A stretch of DNA of 64,000 bases from Trachythela sp. YZ-2020 (GCA_016169945.1 JADLSH010000331.1:868001-932000), one strand, 5' to 3'; shown: positions 11,294-21,436, counted from the stretch's first letter. Made by a program: numbers and translations. Notes: generated from the letters alone by a model not told the origin.

Positions 11294-11454
11294 TGTTATG
11301 ACGACAATCTCATTTTATATTTTAACTTAACCCTTTACAGTACGGAGATCATAACTAGAATACAAACAGTGTTAAGGCGTATAAATCATGTAAACATTGT
11401 CACTGGAAGTTCGCTTCATTGCACTTCAATTGCTATGACTTGCATATCATTACA
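11294..11454 (-). repeat. Gypsy LTR, right arm
   Basis: Reverse complement of the 1,493-1,653 LTR, running TGTTATGACG...ATTACA on the plus strand. CCACC at 11,289-11,293 is the complement of the GGTGG target copy. Confidence 0.85.
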
Positions 11455-11589
11455 TCCCTTTCCCTCTTAAGTGGAAAGTACCTACATTAATTTTTTTATA
11501 TAATTTCATTAGGATAAAAATATTGCTACATGCGCCAGTTCAATAGCCTCAAGATACTAATATTTAACTAGTCTGTGCAGCATGCAAAA

Positions 11590-11925
11590 TCATATGTCTA
11601 ACCTCAATGGCGGCTTTACAATTCTTCCACTACGAGTTCTGTAGCTGTTCCGGCCAACCTGATATGGGACTGGCAATTCTTGCTGAGAGTTATTCAATCC
11701 TCGATATGCTTCTGAAATGTCCTTATGATCAAACGACGTGTCATCTTCTTCGATGACCAGTGTTGAATCCTCTTCCACATCAAATCGGAAATTTTCTTTT
11801 GAATTAAACAACGAATTTGGGAGCTGTTTCTGCGTACCTCTGCACCAGAATTTGTTCATACATTATACGACCGTGAAACGCTCCTTAACCTGTCCTGTAC
11901 CACTGCTGGTTCCCATTTGAAAGCT
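11590..11925 (-). pseudogene. Gypsy pol C-terminus, right arm
   Basis: The 89-codon frame 11,859-11,590 reads FRFDVEEDSTLVIEEDDTSF and ends GRNSYRTRSGRIVKPPLRLD, the typical tail of invertebrate Gypsy pol. It is truncated at its 5' side where the palindrome arm ends. No enzyme domain remains. Confidence 0.65.
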
Positions 11926-12299
11926 TCCATCTTTCATGCACCGAATGAAAATATTTTTTCCATTGCACGAATGAAAACATTCATTATTTGTTTTATATGA
12001 CACCTAAATATATCAATTTTATGAAAGATTTATTGGAATAAATACAAATCTAAACAAATACATGCCAGAGTTACGTGTATGAAGTTCAAAATTGATATAC
12101 CAATTAAACACACAAGCCGCAAAAATGTTTTAACGAAGAATGAATACGAAAATGGCATTCATTAAACGAAAATGTATCGTAGCATGTAAACTTGTGCACG
12201 TTGAAGACTAGAACGAATGTTTGAATGATGAAGCAATCATCCAATGGCATCAGCTAACGAAACACCCACCAACGCTGCTGTTGAAATATTATTTCTATT
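11926..12299. other. intergenic, no gene
   Basis: AT-rich DNA just outside the right palindrome arm. A short phrase (CATGCACCGAATGAAAATAT, then GCACGAATGAAAACATTC) is imperfectly duplicated at 11,935-11,985. Nothing else is recognised. Confidence 0.4.
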
Positions 12300-12765
12300 T
12301 AAATCATTATTTATTTATTTATTTAAAAATCTATATACACGGTAACTTTTCAGCAATATTATATAATCATGCAACCACAAGTTAAGAAAAAAAATAAAAT
12401 GCCGTTTTTCAAAAGGCCGTGTGATTACGCTATATTACAATAATATCAATAATACGATACAGGACAGTACACCACACTAATACATTTAGTACGCTATACA
12501 CCCGCTATATCAATTCAAATTGAATTAATTACTGTATTTCTTGCTGCAATATTTTGTGAGTTCCAGATGTTGGCGTCGGCATAACTAAACGATTTTTTCG
12601 TTGCGTTAGTTTTTGGTTTTGACAAATTCGTTTCGAAGTTCAAATAAGTTTGTGTACTTTTAACATGGGATATAGAGAATCTTTTTGTAGTTGCAAAAAG
12701 ACTTCGCATTGATATAACAATATAGTTGATGTTCGCGGGCGTAAATAGGTTTTTGGCCTACTCTG
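12300..12765 (-). mobile_element. 5'-truncated LINE, 3' end only
   Basis: The minus-strand frame 12,709-12,515 ends with KKSFSYADANIWNSQNI, the conserved tail of CR1/L2/RTE-like ORF2 proteins (usually KRSFxYxGAxxWNSL). Downstream on that strand, a stretch ends in TAAATAAATAAATAAATAAT at about 12,305, a typical LINE tail of short repeats. RT and endonuclease are absent. It is a different family from the full-length LINE that follows. Confidence 0.65.
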
Positions 12766-12870
12766 TTTTTGTTATAATAATAATATTTTAATTATCCATC
12801 TTAGGACAAGAAATACAATGGATTTACAAAATTAAATAGTGCTATGATTACAATTAAGATTGTGTAAGAA

Positions 12871-12912
12871 GTTTCATAAAATCAGTTTCATAAAATCAGT
12901 TTCATAAAATTA
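12871..12912 (-). repeat. three 14-bp tandem repeats at the ORF2 stop / 3' UTR
   Basis: Three copies of GTTTCATAAAATCA (last copy ...TTA). The repeat starts inside the last codons of ORF2 and each unit contains TGA on the minus strand, so the ORF2 stop sits in the first unit. Short 3' UTR repeats are known to guide RT template recognition in CR1/L2-type elements; that role here is inference. Confidence 0.75.
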
Positions 12913-15900
12913 CTTGGTTGCAGCATCGCGGCATAAACGAGTTTTTGTGTCTTTCTGTTTTGGAAGAGATTTGGTACTCTTTAAAACCTCCGCGCAAACC
13001 ATACGGATTGACTATCTTTTCTGGCAGAAGCTTGTGACATGGATGGTCTGGGTCTCTACATATCCGTTCAAACTCACGATTTGCTGCACAACCTCTTCTA
13101 TCTTCTAAGGTTGGTAGGGAGTCATTTTTCAGACCTAATATTCTTAGGCTTCTCAATTGTACCTTTTCCACTTCACTTTGCAAATATCCCGGTAGGCCAC
13201 ACCAGACTGGACTGGCATACTCTAGGATAGGTCTAATCTTCGAGATGTAGGTAGTAAGACCAACCTCTGCAGGCAGATGAGCTTTTTTACACTGCCTCAA
13301 ATGGTAAAGTCTTTTGTTTGCTTTACGCGTGATTTGCTCAATATGTTCGTTCCATTTCATGTTATTTTGACACCAAACACCAAGTAGTTTAAAAGTTTTT
13401 ACTCTTTCAATAACAACATCTCCTATTTGAATTGGAGGTGGTTCTTGAACAGAATTTGTAAAGCATATCCACATGTCTTTAGTTTTCTTAGAGTTTAGTT
13501 CCATTTTGTTTGTTTCAGCCCACTTACACACATAGTCTATTGCGACTTGCATTGAGCTGTATGTACCTTGTTCGACTAGTTGGTCCTGAGTGCAATCATC
13601 AGCGTATTTATCCGTATCTATATTCAGATTATCAGGGATCGAGTCTTCCAAATAATTTATATGTACATTAAAAAGTGCTGGCGAAATTACTGAGCCCTGT
13701 GGAACGCCGCAAGGGCAGCTGGCAGTTGACGATAAGATTCCGCTTAAATTTACCTGTTGAGTTCTTCCCGTGAGAAAACTTCTAATCCATAACCATAATG
13801 ATTTGTTAATGTTCATACGCGCAAGTTTTTCAAGTAAAATGTTGTGGTTCACCAGGTCGAAGGCCTTCCGGAAATCTAGAAAAACAGCATGAACGCCTTT
13901 TCTACCAGTTAGAGAGTTGTCTGTAGCATTGTACCATTTTTGAGTCATAGATATTAAGGCAGTTACAGTAGACCGTCCGTGGGTAAATGCATGTTGGTTA
14001 TTTTTAACCTTGAGATCCGTGCCATTCAGTTGGAGTTGAAGTTTTTCTAGGACTTTGGCCATCTGGGGAAGTACTGAGATCTGGCGGAAATCATTATCTA
14101 TATCACGTGGATTTGGGACCTTAGCTACAGGTGTTATTAAAGCATGTTTGTATAGTGATGGGTACTGACATTGATTGATACTACATGTGACAACATTATG
14201 TACCACAGGTGCAAGATCTTCCGCGAAACGTTTGAGTAGCCAAGCCGGAATCTCGTCCACACCAGTCGCTTTCCTTGAATTTAAGTGTTTTAGACAACTT
14301 TTGACTTGACCAATTGAGGGCAGAGGTGGCGGTGTTTCTTTAAGCAGGTGATTTACTTCATCAACGTCCAATTTATTTTCGTTTCTCAGATTTTCCCAAG
14401 GTTTAGTAAACACAGATTGTAATTTTTCAGCTGCCTCTTCAGTTTCTATTTCAGGGGTGTGCACCCTGGAGTTTGTAGCATTGTTCGCTCCAATAAGAGT
14501 ATTGATTGTCTTATACCACTTTGCTGGATTAGATGAGCGGAAGTCGTTTGCTTTAGAATTGTAATACCTGACTTTGGCTTCTGATATTAATCTACGAACA
14601 GACTCGCATAATTGATTGTACCGAGCTGTGTCACCGCGGTAAAATTCTCGTTGTCGCTGTTTGATTTTAGTTTTAATGTAGCTAGTCATCCACGGTTTAT
14701 CGGATTGATGGACCCGAACTGTTTTCTCAGGAATTGTTTCTTCAATTATCTCCGTCAAGGTGAAACTGAAATTCTTCACTTTCTCATCTATGTCTTGAGC
14801 TTCGTACACCGTTGTCCAGTCTTCCTGAATAATCTTCAAACTAAGAGCATTGAGATTTCCAGTTGTCAAGTGCCTAATTCGTTTAGAATTGGCCGGCGTC
14901 TTCTGCTGCTCCTTTGGAGTCAGGAGTAGACATTGATGGTCAGAGCGGTCAATTGGAGGTAGGTGCTGAACTGGGTTGAACCTACTATGCATGTTAGTAT
15001 AAAATTGATCCAGAATGTTATTGCCTCTCGTTGGAGCTGTCACCTGTTTTTTTAAGTCAAAACGATTACATAGGCGACTTAAATTTAATTTATTAAAATC
15101 ACCTGCAATTACAATTCCGCATGATGGTCTATCAATTAGGAAGCTATCAAGGCAGGTTGTAAGGTATTCGATCATGTCATTATTGTTCTCAGCAGGTTGC
15201 CCCGGAGGATGATACACCACTCCGACAATTATTGAACTATATGGTCTTGAGGTTCTAGGAGGCTTCAGTAATAACCATAGCACTTCTTTGTCGCTGGTTT
15301 CTGTTGTCATCAAGCGAGTAGCCGGAATACTAGAGTGTACATATGTGAGCACCCCGCCACCAATGGTGGCTCTGTCCAAGCGAAAGTTTTTGATCATAGG
15401 GCCAATCGTTATTGCAGAGTCAGGAATGGCTTCGTTCAACCAGGACTCAGTGATTAAAACTACTTCTGGTTTATTTATAGCAACAACAGCAGATAGTTCG
15501 TCTATTTTATTAGTTATGTGACATGCATTTAATAGTAGAAAAGTAGGGAGCTTGGATTTCGAGGAATGCGGGACGACAGTAGGAATTTCAATAAGGTTAT
15601 ATCGGCTCCTTCTTATCGTGTTATTTGGTCCCGAGATCAAACCAACGTCTCTTGCGTGGGACGTGAGGTCGTTTGAAAGTTTGATAACTTTTAAATTTCT
15701 TTCATTTCTATTTCTATTGTTCTTGGAGGGACGTCTTTCTCGATTGGTAATTCTAACAATAATAGGTTGGTCACGTAATAAGTCAGTAGTATTATGTACA
15801 TTCTGGGTTATTCCCTCGTTAAGTGATGCACAGTGGGTTTCAAATGTTATTTGCTCTTGGTGGCTTGTCGAACAAAGTCGAGGTACGTTAGCCATTCCCT

Positions 15901-15913
15901 CATTCGTGGACAA
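12902..15913 (-). CDS. LINE ORF2: apurinic-type endonuclease and reverse transcriptase
   Basis: The 1,003-residue protein has an N-terminal extension and then an endonuclease/exonuclease/phosphatase domain (about 122-332). Its landmarks are LLNACHITNKIDEL (N129), ESWL (E156), GGGVLTYV, VYHPPG, AGDFN (D272, N274), LDQFYTN (D302) and RSDHQ (D325, H326). The RT follows (about 540-800), with motif A FLDFRKAFD (678-686), motif B GVPQGSVISP (736-745) and motif C KYADDC (769-774). The C-terminal thumb-like region carries PILEYASPVW. No RNase H is seen. The enzyme nicks target DNA and reverse-transcribes LINE RNA there. The frame starts 67 bp before ORF1 ends, in the -1 frame relative to it, so reinitiation or an internal start is likely. 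All catalytic residues are present. Confidence 0.9.
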   Translation of the reverse strand: MSTNEGMANVPRLCSTSHQEQITFETHCASLNEGITQNVHNTTDLLRDQPIIVRITNRERRPSKNNRNRNERNLKVIKLSNDLTSHARDVGLISGPNNTIRRSRYNLIEIPTVVPHSSKSKLPTFLLLNACHITNKIDELSAVVAINKPEVVLITESWLNEAIPDSAITIGPMIKNFRLDRATIGGGVLTYVHSSIPATRLMTTETSDKEVLWLLLKPPRTSRPYSSIIVGVVYHPPGQPAENNNDMIEYLTTCLDSFLIDRPSCGIVIAGDFNKLNLSRLCNRFDLKKQVTAPTRGNNILDQFYTNMHSRFNPVQHLPPIDRSDHQCLLLTPKEQQKTPANSKRIRHLTTGNLNALSLKIIQEDWTTVYEAQDIDEKVKNFSFTLTEIIEETIPEKTVRVHQSDKPWMTSYIKTKIKQRQREFYRGDTARYNQLCESVRRLISEAKVRYYNSKANDFRSSNPAKWYKTINTLIGANNATNSRVHTPEIETEEAAEKLQSVFTKPWENLRNENKLDVDEVNHLLKETPPPLPSIGQVKSCLKHLNSRKATGVDEIPAWLLKRFAEDLAPVVHNVVTCSINQCQYPSLYKHALITPVAKVPNPRDIDNDFRQISVLPQMAKVLEKLQLQLNGTDLKVKNNQHAFTHGRSTVTALISMTQKWYNATDNSLTGRKGVHAVFLDFRKAFDLVNHNILLEKLARMNINKSLWLWIRSFLTGRTQQVNLSGILSSTASCPCGVPQGSVISPALFNVHINYLEDSIPDNLNIDTDKYADDCTQDQLVEQGTYSSMQVAIDYVCKWAETNKMELNSKKTKDMWICFTNSVQEPPPIQIGDVVIERVKTFKLLGVWCQNNMKWNEHIEQITRKANKRLYHLRQCKKAHLPAEVGLTTYISKIRPILEYASPVWCGLPGYLQSEVEKVQLRSLRILGLKNDSLPTLEDRRGCAANREFERICRDPDHPCHKLLPEKIVNPYGLRGGFKEYQISSKTERHKNSFMPRCCNQVIL

Positions 15914-17457
15914 CGAATGTGCCGATATATTGAGTGACTGGGTCGCTGACGCTTCCGAAAAGGAGATGAATAGGGCTTGAATCCAGGTGAATTATTCTGT
16001 AACAATGGTTTTTGTGTACTGGTTGTTTGGTGCTCAAATACTTCAGGGGATTCAATCAAGGGTAAGTGACCAAGCCATTCAGGTACTTGAGGTTTAGGAC
16101 TGGTCAGAGAGGGTGAATCTGGGATAGTTTTTATATTTCCAAATAATTCAGGGGTTTCAATCAAGGGTAAGCGAACAAACCACTGAGGTACTTGATGTTT
16201 AGGACAGGTGAGAGAAGATGGATCGGGAATAGTTATTCTTTTAGGTTGTGCATTCAGTAAATCAACCCCCGCATTCAATTTTGATCCTGATTTAGTTATA
16301 ATTGTTGACTTAGGTGTTTCGATAAATAAGGCTTTAGTTTCTGACGTTACACATTGAGGAGTTATTTTCTTTGTCTTATTACTCGGTGTCCCATTAACGC
16401 AAGCTATTAATGGCAGGGAAGATACACTGCATTGATCGATTTGGTAATTAAACTTATTCTGATCGTTAAGGCGCAAGCTTTGTTGACAATGTTCGGTACT
16501 GTTCGCTGATACAATAGAAATCTGGCTTTCATACATGTCCTCACGAGAATTTTCTATCGCGAATTGAACGCAAGACTGCTTTAAACCTTGTTTACATATA
16601 GACTTCGCGGCAGCACTATCAACATTGTTTGTATTAGCAACAGGTCCGACATCTAGATCATAACGAATTTGCTCGATGGCTTGTTTGTTAGAATGAACTT
16701 TGCTTAGAAGTTTAGATTCAGTGATTACGATGCTTAATTTGAGACCCTCGATTTCAGTTGATAAATTACTAAACGTGTAGGTACATTGATTGTTTGCCGT
16801 ATTCGTGGCATCAGCCATATATGCCCCGGCATTTTCACATACTTCTGTTTGAGTGGCGGCATCAACAAGATCCTTTTTAGACAAAATCGCGGAAAATTCG
16901 TTTAGCAATTTAGCTGTAGAATGATAGAGCTTGTCTACAATCCCATATACATCATCAATTTCATTCTTTATCGCTTTTATTTCGGTTGTAGACTGATGAT
17001 AACAATTAGAGCATTCACTAGAGTTATTATTTTTTTTGTCAATGTCACGCGATTCTCCCGTCGAGGATCTTATGAATAAACTGTCCGGTGCAATGTTTGT
17101 TTGATCAACACGGTCTATATTTAAGACACTCACCAGGAATTCTTTAAACATTTCCCCATCCTTTCCATTAAACGTCAGGGAATTCTGTTTGCCCGGGTAC
17201 AAAGTCAAGCTGAAATCTAGATTGGAGCTTCGGAACTGCTTTGCTTTACCACCAGGTGATTTCCAAGTTCCAGTCAACCCGATCACGTTATCAACAAATG
17301 CCTTCAATAAATCAAGATTTTGTGTCCACTTTATGCGGTCACAATCTGAAACTAAGTAACCTTGATCATTTAAAAGCTTTATCGAATTGATATCAATGCT
17401 CCCTGGTTTGAAATTTATATAATTGCGAGAGCTAAAATTTTCATGACCCGCCGCCAT
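15847..17457 (-). CDS. LINE ORF1 protein
   Basis: 536 residues, starting at the ATG that opens MAAGHENFSS just after an AT-rich leader. Residues 55-112 (VIGLTGTWKSPGGKAKQF, LTLYPGKQNSLTFNGKDG) resemble an N-terminal domain I associate with cnidarian LINE ORF1 proteins, probably involved in RNP formation. Residues 160-200 and 230-268 are likely helical and could be coiled coil. Residues 409-441 and 444-476 are an internal tandem repeat (each with a PxVPxW core and LPLIE(T/S)PE). The C-terminus is basic (RKRQR at 501-505) and may bind nucleic acid. No RRM, zinc knuckle or esterase motif is visible. It overlaps ORF2 by 67 bp. Confidence 0.8.
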   Translation of the reverse strand: MAAGHENFSSRNYINFKPGSIDINSIKLLNDQGYLVSDCDRIKWTQNLDLLKAFVDNVIGLTGTWKSPGGKAKQFRSSNLDFSLTLYPGKQNSLTFNGKDGEMFKEFLVSVLNIDRVDQTNIAPDSLFIRSSTGESRDIDKKNNNSSECSNCYHQSTTEIKAIKNEIDDVYGIVDKLYHSTAKLLNEFSAILSKKDLVDAATQTEVCENAGAYMADATNTANNQCTYTFSNLSTEIEGLKLSIVITESKLLSKVHSNKQAIEQIRYDLDVGPVANTNNVDSAAAKSICKQGLKQSCVQFAIENSREDMYESQISIVSANSTEHCQQSLRLNDQNKFNYQIDQCSVSSLPLIACVNGTPSNKTKKITPQCVTSETKALFIETPKSTIITKSGSKLNAGVDLLNAQPKRITIPDPSSLTCPKHQVPQWFVRLPLIETPELFGNIKTIPDSPSLTSPKPQVPEWLGHLPLIESPEVFEHQTTSTQKPLLQNNSPGFKPYSSPFRKRQRPSHSIYRHIRCPRMREWLTYLDFVRQATKSK

Positions 17458-17756
17458 ATTGAATTAATACTATTATGAAACGCGAAGAGAACAAGTTCGA
17501 TAAACAACAAACGAATAACAAGCTATTTTAAATTGTTAAAATTAACTGTACAATTGCTAAACTGACAGTTTGGCATGATTGCATGAACTGAGCTAGTTTC
17601 GTTTGATGCCAAACTTAAATTCACTTCGCTATAATAAATCTACTGCAGGCATTTCCATCAACGAGTTCATTTGAAACAAATGGTCTCCTAAGGATACTAG
17701 AACAAGCACCCTTTTGCGAGCTAGAAATGTCCTTTATATAAGAAGTTAAGCTTTGT

Positions 17757-18740
17757 TCATTTTTGTGCTTCGCGAAGGCTTGTTATTGCAGAGGAACGAA
17801 CACACTGTGCGTTGTAGACTTGAGAAAGACCAGCTAATCTTGAAATTCTCGGCATCAACTGGGCAATTGAATTATTCCCCAAATGGTCATTCTTTTTCGA
17901 CTTTTCAAAGCTTTTTAGTGGGGTTTGAAAAAGCGCATCACACTCTGGATGAAGTTTCCTTTGCATGAATTTCAGTGCTGCTACGGAATCCATGGGCGAA
18001 CCGGGTATTTCATACATTCTTACGTGGGTATAATATCTTGATCATCCTGTTTATGGCCACCTTGATAGTTCTTGGACAGCTCTGTATGCTTTGTCGTGCA
18101 GACATAGGTTTTGTTTTGGTCGTCTTGTTTGAATTCGAGGGAGTTCTTTGTAAGCTCTCGCCAGCCTCCCTTCCTCTTCTGCCCAAATAATAGCAGAGAT
18201 TAAACCAAACAAATTCCTGCAGTTTATCCTAAGAATTAGTCTAGGAATACGACTTTAGTTTTTCCATATCTGCACTTTCGATGGGACTTTTGTGCTTTCG
18301 TTTAGGGTTTCCTCATTTATAATAGGATTTACAAGCAACTTCAAAGATTTTGTTTGGTGGCATAAATTCGCGATCGTTCAAGATATTTACGGTTTTTGAA
18401 ATGGCTGTCTCGCCAAGAAGGTAGGGTGTATGCCAGCTCTTATACCAGTCAAGGCACTTGGTGTTAGATCGTTCTTCTGATTTGTTTTCAGTTCAGCATA
18501 AAATATCCAGAGAATGGCGTTTAATTCAGCAGAACTTATGGTATGCAAATCACGATCGATATGTCTCTTTGCACACCAGTCGTTGAACTTTTTCATTCCC
18601 ATGTACTTTGTATTTTTTTTATTTTGAAATGTTGCGATTTCCTCGAGTTTACGTAAATCATCTTCATCCAACTGAGCAGATTGAGAAAAGTTTAAGCTTT
18701 CTTCTTCAGACTTTTCAGCCATTTCGTTAACAAAACATAA
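17757..18740 (-). pseudogene. Crypton-like/DUF3504 tyrosine recombinase, frameshifted and truncated
   Basis: The first piece (18,749-18,387) holds an N-terminal SAM-like DNA-binding region: NTKYMGMKKFNDWCAKRHID, then LNAILWIFYAELK and LTGIRAGIHP. After two or more frameshifts it reads FNLCYYLGRRGREA and NYQGGHKQDDQD. The last piece (18,017-17,757) reads MYEIPGSPMDSVAALKFMQR, LFQTPLKSF, NSIAQLMPRISRLAGLS and QCVRSSAITSL. This order fits DUF3504 (KCTD1/ZMYM/QRICH-type) recombinase-derived proteins related to Crypton elements. The CVR arginine is kept, but the C-terminal GHK and catalytic Tyr region is gone at 17,757. A likely start is the ATG opening MAEKSEEES, about 27 nt inside the first frame. 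Confidence 0.7.
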
Positions 18741-18951
18741 CAAAAACATCTATAAAAGCAGTTGAAAACAACTGCCGCGCGCCTATCTGTCGGTCGTTAA
18801 AACACATGTACTTGAATGGTTTTCCGACATTGGCTAATTTTAGCCGGCTGAAATATATTTTCGTCCGCTCTTTTGTTCATTTTAACGCGCAAAATTCGCC
18901 ACAATGCCTGCTAAAATGATTATAATATATATTCACCCTTTTTTACTAGGT

Positions 18952-20239
18952 CTTGCTACTAAACCATGCGACGTCGGCCGAGAAAGATTGCAGTTGCGTT
19001 ACTTCTACTCTTGTTATCTGTTGTACTCTTAGTATTCTTCAGTATTCAAACGTCGAATTCGAAATGTGCGTGCGTCGTGAATACATCTGATGTCAGAAAT
19101 GTGAATTTGGAAAAGCACGCAATTTGCAAGAAAGAGAAATCAAGAATAACGCCGGCGCAAGAAGTTGAAAACATACCGAAATTATCGACGATTAAACAAG
19201 TTTCCAACTCAAAAGTTAATGGAGTAATTATCGTCGCACGCGCCAGGTCGGGGACATTTAATGGCGGGATTTTTAATGCACATCCAGATTTCTTCTTCAT
19301 TTTGAACCACTGAATCGATTGAGACTGAAATATTATTATAAGAAAAATCCCATAGTAAAGGAGTATTCATATCGCGCTGAACAAATTGTCAAATCTGTTT
19401 TCAACTGCAATTTCGCGGATAATTATTTTCTTGAAATAATATCAAGGCGTAATTATCACCGAGCTTCGTGCAGGTCGCTCGTGTCTCCACCATTTTGTAA
19501 AACTACACACGAGAAAGCGACCCATTTTGTGTCAAAGCAAGATTGGAATTTATGCACGCAAAATATTACCGCCAAAGTACTGAACGAAATATGCCGTAAC
19601 CATGGCAATGTTGCGTCAAAAATACTTTTGGACCATCTTTGGTTCACAGATCTGTCGTGGTTGGTGCGAGTGACCAGTTCGTCTCCAGTCTACTTGTTGT
19701 ACTTGGTGCACGATCCAAGAGCGATGATATTTTCACGATACAAACTTGATGATTATCTTATCGAGCACAGAGTGAACAAGCAACAAGCTTTAGTGAACGG
19801 CATGATCGATAGACTGGTAAAGAAATTATGTGATTATATTGAAATTAATCTTCGCAATGTTGTGCTGTATCAAGCACGGATTAAGTTTGTTCGTTACGAA
19901 GATTTAGCATCAAGATCTGAAGTCGAGGTGCGACGAATATTCAACGAACTTCAGATATCAACTTCACCAGCGGTATTCAGATGGATTCATAATAGTACAA
20001 CTAGAAAATATAAATCAAAACTGAGAGAATATTCGTTATCGCGCAACCAATCGATGTCTATAAATTCTTGGCGAACTTCATTTCCCCCAACATTGCTTTA
20101 TATTGTAGAGATGCGATGTGCACGCGTAATGAAGTTTTTGGGTTATTTACCAGTTCACGGTTCTCAAGAACTCTTGCGCGATTATGGGAAGCCGTTGTAC
20201 TTATCCAAAATGCCAGATATAAGTGCGAACTATAACTAA
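18952..20239 (+). pseudogene. carbohydrate (galactose-6-O type) sulfotransferase, frameshifted
   Basis: The frame from 18,966 begins with a type II membrane anchor (MRRRPRK, then hydrophobic residues 9-27), expected for a Golgi PAPS-dependent enzyme that sulfates glycan galactose or GlcNAc. The 5'-phosphosulfate loop reads ARARSGTFNGGIFNAHPDFF (91-110); the family norm is RSGSTFLGE, so one Ser codon is missing and two residues are changed. Just after, near 19,290, a 1-nt slip moves the reading to HFEPLNRLRLKYYY, and the open frame continues from 19,319 to 20,239. The 3'-phosphate loop reads LVHDPRAMIFSR with His for the usual Arg. FVRYEDLA is conserved. A polypyrimidine/AG acceptor (TTTTTTACTAG, to 18,951) suggests a 5' UTR exon upstream. 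A processed gene or an assembly error are alternatives. Confidence 0.75.
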
Positions 20240-20340
20240 GCAATCTCTTGAACGATTCTGGTATATCTCTTCTGTTTTGTGGTAAAGAGCCTCTGATTGC
20301 TTTACCAACATATATACTGTAAATTATGATACTTGTTAAT

Positions 20341-20346
20341 GAAATA
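20341..20346 (+). terminator. polyadenylation signal of the sulfotransferase gene
   Basis: AATAAA about 105 bp after the stop at 20,239, consistent with the 3' end of this transcription unit. Confidence 0.5.
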
Positions 20347-20349
20347 AAC

Positions 20350-21154
20350 ATAAATCTAGCCTACGTTAAAATATTCGGTTCCTTGACTTCATCCCTGTAA
20401 ACGGCCGGCCGTGTTAATATAGAAACATTTTTCGTCCCGCCTACATATATGCCTATGGTTTTGACTAACACAGCCGGGATCTCGGCAAGCAGGCCAGTCC
20501 TCTTCCTCATGAATATGAACGTCATGTAACATGTATGCGTGATGTATAGGTAAACGATGAGCAGGCCGCTAGGCTTATTATGGCAGCATGATCATTAAAT
20601 TTGATAATCTGTAATATAGTTATATTTGCATGTCCTCTTTCTATTTTGTTATTTCGTATTTATTATCATATATATCTTTGTATTTTGTAGCACGCGCCCC
20701 GTGGAAATCAACATTTTGTTGTTGGGGGGGTGGCATGTTGAAATAAAATTTTATGTATATATGTATATATTTTATGATAAAAATAAAGACGGAAGTCAGC
20801 CATTATTAAGGGACAAACAGTACAGAAAACCATTTACCGTAAAAAGTAGTAATATGGTTAGTTAAAGAAAAAGGAAAATTTCCCCCGAATATTTTGTCCA
20901 ACAATGTTTGGCTAACATCATTTTATGCACTGCATGATGAACAATCGATTGCACGATCAAGTCTATCCTAGCATTTCGTTTAACAGTATTGCATCTTCAA
21001 CTGATTTTAATATGTCGACTGATAAAATTTTGTACTACCTCCTTTGTTAGTATCAAAGAAATAAGAATAAAATAGTCTTGCCTTACGTTCTCTTTACTTA
21101 CGTGCTTGTTTCACACTGGCTCAATTCCGGCAAGATGCTCACAGTGAATTAGTG
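20350..21154. other. intergenic, no gene
   Basis: AT-rich; no convincing ORF or element end. Contains a GGCCGGCCGTGTTAATATAG phrase near 20,402 and a poly-G run near 20,723. Confidence 0.4.
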
Positions 21155-21434
21155 AAATGGCATCTATAAAATGAAGGAAAACACATTGATTGCGTCAAGT
21201 AAAACATTTAATATGGCGATAGCGCTTGAGTGCGTCGTGAAGAGGAGTGTGATCCATGGATTCAATTATGTTTTCCAAAATGTTTTTTTGCTTTTTTACC
21301 CAGATATCCGACTCGTATACAACTTTTGCTTAGCAGATTTTGTGATGAAAACGCCTAGTAATAGTAATGTCTTGGAATATAGGGTCTTTCAATGTTCAGT
21401 TGGGCGAGGGGTTACTGCAAGCATGTATTTCTAG
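21155..21434 (+). mobile_element. 3' part of a short Helitron-like element
   Basis: Matches 28,741-29,013 in the words ATGAAGG(A/G)AAACACA(T/G)TGATTGCG, AGTAAAACATTT and CAGATATC(C/T)GACTCGT. It ends with the family 3' terminus (GGGCGAGGGGTTACTGCA, then GTATTTCTAG at 21,434) followed by T. The 5' end could not be found. Confidence 0.65.
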
Positions 21435-21436
21435 TT

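Larger units (their letters stand above)
8205..11922 (-). repeat. right arm of the giant imperfect palindrome
   Basis: Inverted copy of 1,019-4,780. The outer edge lies inside the Gypsy integrase tail at 11,922, where the sequence turns into unrelated AT-rich DNA, whereas the left copy continues to a 5' LTR. The Gypsy insertion therefore predates the inverted duplication. The arm also carries one MITE absent from the left arm. Confidence 0.85.
12768..17560 (-). mobile_element. full-length CR1/L2-type non-LTR retrotransposon with two intact ORFs
   Basis: A minus-strand LINE with ORF1 (536 codons) and ORF2 (1,003 codons, endonuclease plus RT), both uninterrupted. The 3' UTR begins with a 14-bp tandem repeat and ends in an ATT-rich tail near 12,768. 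The 5' boundary is not defined by sequence; about 100 bp upstream of ORF1 is assumed. No target-site duplication could be identified. With both ORFs open this is the youngest-looking autonomous element in the window and could be active or recently active. Confidence 0.8.

Noticed and set aside
14612..15980. Plus-strand frames of 105 and 142 codons
   Set aside because: They lie antisense to the intact LINE ORF2 and ORF1 and have no recognisable content.
21171..21434. 87-codon plus-strand frame
   Set aside because: It lies in the non-coding 3' part of a Helitron-like element; the related copies at 28.7 and 55.7 kb do not keep the frame.
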